A DNA stretch of 33,656 bases from Planctomycetota bacterium (GTDB lineage: Bacteria; Planctomycetota; Phycisphaerae; WQYP01). The notes beneath the pieces are model-generated. The model had not been told where the DNA came from, made no database searches, and worked only from the letters and a program-made list of their open reading frames with translations. The DNA lies in NCBI GenBank assembly GCA_021805985.1, contig JAJZDN010000046.1, forward strand, positions 1-33,656, in the 5' to 3' direction. Below, one piece after another: positions 26,808 to 33,656 of the stretch (position 1 is the stretch's first letter; every line of letters begins with the position of its first letter). The translations under genes were made by a program, and so were the position numbers.

Positions 26808-27326
26808 ACGTTGATCGCACCTACTTTGACCACGATGATAACAGCCATTTTACCCTGCCGGGGAAGCCACAGGCTTAAATGGTAAAAAACAGAAGTTTTT
26901 TTGTAAATAATGGCCTATTATTTCTCCGGGGCCGGTCTATACTTTAACCAAGCTTGAATGGTAACCACATGTCGCATGTTACCGGCAGGAGCTTGGCACC
27001 GCTTGACGCCGAAACACGCTGTGGTGCGATTGACAACTTTGACCTCGTTCGGATGAGGTCAAAATGCTTGGCTGCAAAAAATTGATGGTCGGGTGCCTAT
27101 TGCATTGCGTCTCGGTCTTTTCGGTTTGGCTGCAGTTTGCGAAGGCGAGCTTGCGGCACATTAGCCGAGAAAGGAGTGTTTATCGCGGAAACGGATGAAT
27201 ATATGGTCCCGACGATTTGACGGGTCATCCGGCCATTTTATACGGTCTTCTCGACTTCATGTTTACTGACTATCCGGTCGGGTGGAGAAGAGAAAAAATA
27301 AAAGTTTTATTCATGGGAGTCTTATT
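26808..27326. promoter_or_regulatory. Long divergent regulatory region with repeats and palindromes
   Basis: No gene is visible in this 519-nt region. GCTTAAATGGTAA (26873-26885) recurs as GCTTGAATGGTAA (26952-26964). The second copy runs into an interrupted dyad, GGTAAC (26960-26965)...GTTACC (26978-26983), with inner ACATG-TCG-CATGT (26967-26979). A possible -10, TATACT, is at 26938-26943 without a clear -35. TTTGACCTC (27038-27046) and GAGGTCAAA (27055-27063) form a perfect 9-bp stem with an 8-nt loop and no T-run. These are plausible operators for the adjacent XylR-like regulator; the hairpin may lie in the leader of the PEP-CTERM gene. Confidence 0.45.
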
Positions 27327-28133
27327 ATGATATCAAAGCATTTTATGAAATTACACGCTAATGGCGCGGCGGCAGCCGCAGTAATCTTGGCGTTCGCGGG
27401 ATTGGCCGCAACAGCGTGTGCCACCACCGTCAACATCCAGTTTGAGGGCGTGGCAACGGTAAACACCACTGATTCTTTCAGCGGCCAGCAGGGGGTGTAC
27501 ACGGGTGATAACGTCGCCAGTCCCACATGGAACGTGCTTGCCGGCGGCCAGGGAACACAGAGCAATCTGCTGGACTCCAGCGGCAATGCGACCACAGATG
27601 CTGTGAGTTATGCTGGTAACGCGACCAGCGGCCCGGACTATAATTTTCAGACCAACCCGGCCAATGAGCTTCTCAGTGGATTTTTGCAGGACAGTACTCC
27701 GGAGGCGGTCACGCTGACTGGCTTGGCCAGCAACGGTTCGTATCAGCTCTACCTTTACGGCCAACCCGGCCAATTTGCCAGTTGGTATGACAGCCATCAT
27801 CGCGGTGCGGCATTTTCCATAACCACCGGTACCGGCGGCACTGTCAGTGGCAGCGCCGCATACACTCTGCAATATAATTCCGGCACGCAAAATGTTTTCC
27901 AGGAAAATACGAACTACGTCATTTTTCATGCGACGGCAAGCTCGACCGGCACGCTGGCCATTACCTGGACCAATACTCCAGCAGAGGCAACGCCGATTGG
28001 CACTAACGGGCAGGACGGAACTTTCAACGGACTACAACTGATCTCCGCCCCAGTTCCCGAACCATTAACCCTGGGTTTGTTGAGCGTCGGCGGCCTGGGA
28101 TTGCTGTTATTCAAGCGGCACCGGATAGTCTGA
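27327..28133 (+). CDS. PEP-CTERM sorting-domain exported protein
   Basis: The 268-aa product has a signal peptide (about residues 10-32, GAAAAAVILAFAGLAATACA) and a Gly/Ser/Thr/Asn-rich beta-type body. Its C-terminus carries VPEPLTLGLLSVGGLGLLLF followed by KRHR. That is the PEP-CTERM signal: a VPEP motif, a hydrophobic span and a basic tail, recognised by an exosortase that cuts and anchors the protein at the surface or in matrix. No exosortase is in the window. The start at 27327 has GGGAG about 9 nt upstream; an in-frame GTG at 27282 is less likely. The function of the body is unknown; it may be a carbohydrate-binding fold. A terminator follows the stop. Confidence 0.88.
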   Translation: MISKHFMKLHANGAAAAAVILAFAGLAATACATTVNIQFEGVATVNTTDSFSGQQGVYTGDNVASPTWNVLAGGQGTQSNLLDSSGNATTDAVSYAGNATSGPDYNFQTNPANELLSGFLQDSTPEAVTLTGLASNGSYQLYLYGQPGQFASWYDSHHRGAAFSITTGTGGTVSGSAAYTLQYNSGTQNVFQENTNYVIFHATASSTGTLAITWTNTPAEATPIGTNGQDGTFNGLQLISAPVPEPLTLGLLSVGGLGLLLFKRHRIV

Positions 28134-28144
28134 TGTTTTAATTG

Positions 28145-28185
28145 GGCTGGCCAATGTCGGAATCACACGTTGGCCGCCTTTTTTT
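28145..28185 (+). terminator. Intrinsic terminator after the PEP-CTERM gene
   Basis: GGC-T-GGCCAA (28145-28154) pairs with TTGGCC-GCC (28170-28178), with one bulged T. It is followed directly by seven T residues (28179-28185). It separates the PEP-CTERM gene from the pseudopilin-like gene, so the two are separate units. Confidence 0.88.
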
Positions 28186-28210
28186 CACGTTTCTAAATGA
28201 GGAGTTCACT

Positions 28211-29188
<978 letters not shown>

Positions 29189-29202
29189 CGGCACCAGTAA
29201 TA

Positions 29203-29237
29203 GGGCCGCCAAGGCGCGGGCTTTGGCGGTCCTTTTT
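29203..29237 (+). terminator. Intrinsic terminator after the pseudopilin-like gene
   Basis: GGGCCGCCAA (29203-29212) pairs over ten positions, one of them G-U, with TTGGCGGTCC (29223-29232). Five T residues follow (29233-29237). The stem is GC-rich and the loop is 10 nt, a textbook rho-independent terminator. Confidence 0.93.
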
Positions 29238-29368
29238 CGCTCCAGCGAGATAAGAATTTATCTGGGTTCACTTGCTCCAATCCAGGCGAGGAATGCTAAT
29301 TTTTACATAACGTCAAAGCTGCATCAGCCTGCTGGGCAATTATTTGGGTAACAGCGTCAGGGCTTAGC

Positions 29369-32335
29369 ATGCGGGTCAAGATCATTGGCGATGGAGACTT
29401 CATTGTGATGAAAAAATATTCGCGGATTCGCCATTTGCTGCAAATTCGCGGGGGTGTGTGGATCTTTTCAGCGGCGGCGATGGTACGCCCCCGAATCCGC
29501 ATCGGCAGAGGAAACACGAATCGAAATGCAAGCCGGCCTCTCAGCACGACAGCGGCCCTTGGTACAGCGCGTCTTTGGATACCTCTAATCGCGGCCTATG
29601 CGATGTTAATTCCGGGCATGTCCGCTATCAGATCGCAAAATGCGCCGCCGGTCATACATAAAACCGCAACGGACCGAATCATCACTCCGGTGGGCAAGGT
29701 GGCCGTGACGCCAAATTTTGCGATTGGTGTCGTCGGTGCCGGCAACCATGTGGTAGTGGAAGCAACGGGCGCGGCATTTCGGCAAACGCTGACGGTCTTG
29801 AACCCCCGTGATCTGTCCGAGGAATCACAAGTGGGGTTTCTGAAGAGTAAACCGGCTCGGGGTAGCTTAATTCCGGGCATGTCCAAGCAGAGCCTCTTTC
29901 AAGGGCTTGCCGCGGGGCCGCATGATATGGTTTACGCCGCTGGCGGTGTTTCTAACAACGTGCTGGCCTTCCACATGCAGGGCGATGGAAAACTAAAATT
30001 AATTCGCAAATATCCCTTGGCATTCCAGAGCTTTCCCAAGATGCAGTACCCCTATCAATACCAAGGGCGACAAACAGTCTTGAAAAACAGCAATGGACCA
30101 GCCACTGAGGGAAAAATTATTTCACAACCCAAGCGCCAGCGTGGAACTTGGAATTTTTATCCCGATTCAGTGGCGATAGGATTGCGTGGCATACACATAT
30201 TCACTTCCGGGCTATTAAGCAATAGCGTGGCGCGCATTAATATTAAAACCGGCCATACCAGTTATGCCAATGCCGGCGCTATGCCGTTTCAAGTAGCAGT
30301 CTGCGATGGGGGGCAGCGCTTGGTGGTCAGCGACTGGGGAGCAAATCGTGTAACTATTATCGATGCCCGGACCATGCAACCGTTGGGCTATGTCCGCATA
30401 GGCGCACCTACCGGCCCCCATAATCGCCTGCCCGGGGTACATCCCACAGCGTTGGCTTCGAATGGTAATTCGGCCCGCGTATGGGTGGCGTGCGCCAATG
30501 CGGATATTCTTACGGAGGTCGATGCCGGGAGCATGTCGATTGTCGGCATGGCTCTGGATCGCCCTTACCGCGATGCCCCGCCGGGATCATTTCCCGATGC
30601 GCTGGCGGTGGCGGACGGCAAGGTATTTGCGGGCAACGCGGGCAATGATGATGTGGCGGTATTTAATGCCACGACAGGCAAACTGGAAGGATTAATTCCC
30701 ACGGGCTGGTATCCCACTAGCTTATGTATTTATCAGCACGCAATGTATGTGGTTTCCGCGAAAGGACTGGGTTCCACACCCAATTTACACCATCAATGGG
30801 TTGGTGATTCCATGCCCGGCACGGTCCAACGCGTCGCCCTCGATGATTTGTCCGCCCATCTTGCCCGGTGGACCCATGCCGCTTTGGCAAACAACGGGTT
30901 TTCCCGGACCCAGAGGGCCAAGTTGGCGTTGCAAAATAAAATCGCCGCGCGGTTTATTGGCCGTGATATCCACTATGTTGTCTTTATTTTGCGGGAAAAT
31001 AAAACGTTTGACGAAAACTTCGGCGATTATAAGCGGGCCGGTAAATGGGCTGATCCACACTTGGATCTCTACAACCGCGCAGAACTACCGAATCTTTACG
31101 CCATGGCCGATCGGTTTGGATTGTGCGTGAATTTCTATATGGATGGAGAGGTAACCGCCCAGGGGCATCAATGGACGACCGCTGCGGAGGATTCCGATTA
31201 TATCCAACGCACCTGGCCCATGTATTATTCTGGCCGAGGGATAGCATCGAATGCGGGTTGGACGCAAGACCTGCGCCCGGCGGGTTATAGCACTAGAACG
31301 GGCTTTGGCGGCGGCGATAATCCGTATCCCTATGACCTCAACTTAGGCCGATTAAAACATTGGGCCAATCCGTGGATTTCCTATCCCGGCGGCATGTTCA
31401 TTTTTAATGATATGCTGACAAATCGGGTTTCTTTCATGAACTTTGGAGAATTTGTCGCGCGAAATCAAGCGGGAAAAATTAGCGCAGCCATGGTCAAACA
31501 CATTGGCAAGCCGTACCCGGAATGGAATCGCTTTATTCTGGATACCGACCGTGCACACGTGGTCCATGACTTTATTGCCGCTCATAAAAACAATCTGCCG
31601 CACTTCATGTATATCTGGCTGCCGGACGACCATACCGCCGGTCGATCACCCGGCTATTACACACCGCAGTATTACGTGGCCAACAATGATCTGGCCACGG
31701 GGCAGATTGTTGCGGAATTAAGCCGCACCCCGCAATGGAAGCACATGGCGATATTTATCACTGAAGATGATGCGCAATCCGGAGCGGATCATATTGACGC
31801 CCATCGGTCCTTTGCCGTCATCGTCAGCCCCTGGATAAAACCCGGTATGTTAATTACGCACCGTTATTCCCAAGTGAATCTCTTGCGCACCATTGAAGCC
31901 ATTACAGGTGTACCACCCATGTCCCAATGGGATGCCAATGCGCAGGTGGTTTCCGGAATATGGTCACGCCATCCGGATTTTGCTCCGTATGATGTGCAAC
32001 CGATTCGCGTACCGGTGGGATATAATCCCGGCAAAATGTGGCCGGGGGAGAAGCAGCGGCGTAAGGCGGGCAAGGCCGGTCATTGGCTTTCGACCCGCTG
32101 GCTCAAAGCCCACCAAGCGGCGGACGGCGCGGTGGGCGATTCCAATTTTACGCCAACCCAATTGATGAAAGTTCCCGGTCCGGAACAGATGCGGCAGGAA
32201 TGGATTGCGGTAAAAGGCAACGCCTCTTACCGGCGTGTGATGGCGTACCTGCGGCACCTGGCCAAAGCACAAGATCAACCGCTGACACATTACATTGCCA
32301 GTGACGCGGGCGACGGCCCGGCGGATGGAGATTAA
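29369..32335 (+). CDS. Secreted beta-propeller / phosphoesterase fusion protein
   Basis: The 988-aa product joins two parts. The first, about residues 110-500, is a YncE-like beta-propeller (VAICDGGQRLVVSDWGANRVTIIDARTMQPL-type repeats: 'RLVVSDWGANRVTIID', 'VWVACANADILTEVDAGSM', 'VFAGNAGNDDVAVFNATTGK'). The second, from about residue 530, is a phosphoesterase of the PF04185/alkaline-phosphatase-like group, starting HYVVFILRENKTFDENFGDY and containing WLPDDHTAGRSPG and ITEDDAQSGADHIDAHRS, likely metal ligands. Substrate is unknown. The N-terminus is uncertain: ATG 29369 has weak AGGG upstream, whereas GTG 29405/ATG 29408 follow GGAG. A hydrophobic segment (WIPLIAAYAMLIPGMSA, about residue 70) may be the signal or anchor. 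It follows a terminator, so it has its own promoter. Confidence 0.85.
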   Translation: MRVKIIGDGDFIVMKKYSRIRHLLQIRGGVWIFSAAAMVRPRIRIGRGNTNRNASRPLSTTAALGTARLWIPLIAAYAMLIPGMSAIRSQNAPPVIHKTATDRIITPVGKVAVTPNFAIGVVGAGNHVVVEATGAAFRQTLTVLNPRDLSEESQVGFLKSKPARGSLIPGMSKQSLFQGLAAGPHDMVYAAGGVSNNVLAFHMQGDGKLKLIRKYPLAFQSFPKMQYPYQYQGRQTVLKNSNGPATEGKIISQPKRQRGTWNFYPDSVAIGLRGIHIFTSGLLSNSVARINIKTGHTSYANAGAMPFQVAVCDGGQRLVVSDWGANRVTIIDARTMQPLGYVRIGAPTGPHNRLPGVHPTALASNGNSARVWVACANADILTEVDAGSMSIVGMALDRPYRDAPPGSFPDALAVADGKVFAGNAGNDDVAVFNATTGKLEGLIPTGWYPTSLCIYQHAMYVVSAKGLGSTPNLHHQWVGDSMPGTVQRVALDDLSAHLARWTHAALANNGFSRTQRAKLALQNKIAARFIGRDIHYVVFILRENKTFDENFGDYKRAGKWADPHLDLYNRAELPNLYAMADRFGLCVNFYMDGEVTAQGHQWTTAAEDSDYIQRTWPMYYSGRGIASNAGWTQDLRPAGYSTRTGFGGGDNPYPYDLNLGRLKHWANPWISYPGGMFIFNDMLTNRVSFMNFGEFVARNQAGKISAAMVKHIGKPYPEWNRFILDTDRAHVVHDFIAAHKNNLPHFMYIWLPDDHTAGRSPGYYTPQYYVANNDLATGQIVAELSRTPQWKHMAIFITEDDAQSGADHIDAHRSFAVIVSPWIKPGMLITHRYSQVNLLRTIEAITGVPPMSQWDANAQVVSGIWSRHPDFAPYDVQPIRVPVGYNPGKMWPGEKQRRKAGKAGHWLSTRWLKAHQAADGAVGDSNFTPTQLMKVPGPEQMRQEWIAVKGNASYRRVMAYLRHLAKAQDQPLTHYIASDAGDGPADGD

Positions 32336-32376
32336 ATGCGTGAATAGCCTGCTGGAACATCCGTTCTAATGTTAAA

Positions 32377-33656
32377 TTAACCGGAATTTACGGCGCGCTG
32401 CGACAATCCGCGGGAAGGACGAAAAATGGAGCCTCCATGAAATTCGGCTTTCTTGCCAAGGCGGTGCTGGATTCGTAACACTTCGTTCCATTTGGCCATA
32501 CGTTCACTGCGGGCGAAGGACCCGACTTTCAAAACCGGAGCGCGAGCGGCCACAGCCAGGTGCGAAATAAAAGTGTCCTCCGTTTCGCCGGAACGGGCAG
32601 AGACCACCGGCAGCCATCCGGCCTGCCGAGTCAGGGCGATGGCGTCAAGGGTTTGGCTGACCGTGCCGATCTGGTTGAGTTTAATCAACACCGCGTTGGC
32701 CAGATTCTCCTTAATTCCCTGCTCAATGCGTTGTAGATTGGTAACAAACAGATCATCGCCGATCAACGTAATTTTATCTCCCAGTTCCCTGTGGATAAGC
32801 CTCCATGTTTCATAATCAATATCGGCGGCGGGATCTTCCAATGCCACAACAGGATAGCGCCGGCACCAGTCCACCATCAGGTCGCAAAATTCTGATGAAT
32901 CAAATTTTCGTCCTTCCAGCTTGAATTCGTAGCACTTGGAATCAGCGTTGTAAAAGTCGCTGGCGGCGATATCCAGTGATAAAGCGACCTGGACGCCGGG
33001 GGTGTACCCGGCCTGTTCGATGCCGGCGATGCATAGGTCCAATGCTTCCCGATTTGTTTTCATTACTGGCCAGTAGCCGCCCTCATCGGCCAGGCCGCAC
33101 CGGAGGTTTTGACGCTCCAGCAGGTCGCCGACGGCGTGATAGACATTATGGGTGATTTCCAGCGTTTCCTCGTAGCAACGGGCACCCACGGCCGCGATCA
33201 TGATATCCTGGATATCGATCGCCCGATTGGCATGGGCTCCACCTCCGATGATCTGAATTTCCGGCAGCGGCAGGGTGAACGTGTTATCCGTAGATAAGTA
33301 CTCAAATATGTGAATATGTTTGCATTTTGCCGCAGCGTCAACTGCGGCCAGCGATACACCCAGAATGGCATTGGCCCCCAGGCGGGATTTATTTTCCGTG
33401 CCGTCCAGGGCCATCAGGGTTTGATCCAGTTGCCGCTGGTCGAATACATCGTGCCCGTGGATATGCGCGGCGATTTCACCGGTGACATTGGCCGCGGCCC
33501 GCAACACAGATTTTCCACGGAAGCGGGCGGGATCATGATCCCGCAGTTCCAGGGCCTCGTACCGGCCGGTGGAAGCACCGGAGGGGACCAAGCCGCGCCC
33601 CTGAATGCCGTTTTCCAGTGTGATCCAGACTTCCAGCGTGGGATTGCCACGGGAAT
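32377..33656 (-). CDS. Enolase-family protein, divergent type, 5' end beyond window
   Basis: The gene runs off the right edge; the first visible residues are SRGNPTLEVWITLENG, so about 13 N-terminal residues are missing. Enolase converts 2-phosphoglycerate to phosphoenolpyruvate. The mobile loop PSGASTG, catalytic Glu (ADEGGYWP) and Lys (VLIKLNQIGT), and metal ligands (SLDIAA, ALEDPA, IGDDLFVTN) are all present. Yet the usual SHRSGETEDT reads SARSGETEDT, replacing the substrate-contacting His with Ala (codon at 32596-32598). Segments such as LPLPEIQIIGGGAHANRAI and KVGSFARSERMAKWNE match a paralogous enolase clade seen in some proteobacteria as I recall it. It may have altered substrate use. 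Hence I give no symbol. It is convergent with the phosphoesterase gene. Confidence 0.9.
   Translation of the reverse strand, partial: SRGNPTLEVWITLENGIQGRGLVPSGASTGRYEALELRDHDPARFRGKSVLRAAANVTGEIAAHIHGHDVFDQRQLDQTLMALDGTENKSRLGANAILGVSLAAVDAAAKCKHIHIFEYLSTDNTFTLPLPEIQIIGGGAHANRAIDIQDIMIAAVGARCYEETLEITHNVYHAVGDLLERQNLRCGLADEGGYWPVMKTNREALDLCIAGIEQAGYTPGVQVALSLDIAASDFYNADSKCYEFKLEGRKFDSSEFCDLMVDWCRRYPVVALEDPAADIDYETWRLIHRELGDKITLIGDDLFVTNLQRIEQGIKENLANAVLIKLNQIGTVSQTLDAIALTRQAGWLPVVSARSGETEDTFISHLAVAARAPVLKVGSFARSERMAKWNEVLRIQHRLGKKAEFHGGSIFRPSRGLSQRAVNSG

Noticed and set aside
26994-27009. Sigma54-like promoter (TTGGCAC...TTGACGC) before the PEP-CTERM gene
   Set aside because: GG and GC are 11 nt apart instead of 10, and the -12 element lacks TTGC. 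PEP-CTERM genes can be RpoN-dependent, but this site does not meet the consensus.
28142-28210. Upstream start for the pseudopilin-like gene
   Set aside because: It would place the start within the terminator of the preceding gene and hide the prepilin signal. The ATG at 28211 has a strong ribosome-binding site.

Overview
The window reads as bacterial chromosome of moderate GC content and high gene density, with no rRNA, tRNA, CRISPR array or complete insertion sequence. The mix of gene families suggests a Gram-negative member of the PVC group, most likely a planctomycete of the Phycisphaerae type. The clues are a XylR-like regulator (LacI-type sensor plus AraC domain), a PEP-CTERM protein, a pseudopilin-like protein with a C-terminal H...DG motif, a PEGA lipoprotein, a Rho factor with a long Ala/Glu-rich N-terminus, and a Kdo hydroxylase (so probably LPS). 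This placement is inference from gene content, not a phylogenetic result.

Layout. 1-352: gene-free DNA with several nested inverted repeats. 353-6614 (minus): smc, coaE, rho, transcribed in that order. 6615-7019: gene-free, holding a 119-bp element with imperfect terminal inverted repeats flanked by a perfect 8-bp direct repeat, which is MITE-like. 7020-9315 (plus): a PEGA lipoprotein and a secreted protein of unknown function. 9419-11645 (minus): Kdo hydroxylase followed by a GT87-type membrane glycosyltransferase, probably a lipid A/Kdo or envelope glycan pair. 11925-14644: a DtxR-type metal regulator diverging from an atypical NRAMP transporter and a small membrane protein. The shared intergenic region has a perfect 14-bp palindrome and good sigma70 promoters.

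14715-25550 is the potassium region: a TIM-barrel glycosidase-like protein, a 30-residue membrane peptide, kdpF, kdpA, kdpB, kdpC, a beta-barrel porin and kdpD. No kdpE lies beside kdpD. The promoter region of the glycosidase-like gene and that of the kdp operon carry the same tandem T-tract motif (TTTTTACA-GC-ATnTTGATA) at identical distance from a TAAAAT -10 box. They look co-regulated, presumably by a KdpE-like regulator encoded elsewhere.

25581-33656: a XylR-like regulator (minus), a PEP-CTERM protein and a pseudopilin-like protein, each of the latter two followed by a classical hairpin/T-run terminator, then a large secreted beta-propeller/phosphoesterase fusion. At the right edge is an enolase-family gene cut by the window end. 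It belongs to a divergent type in which the active-site His of the SHRSGET motif is Ala.
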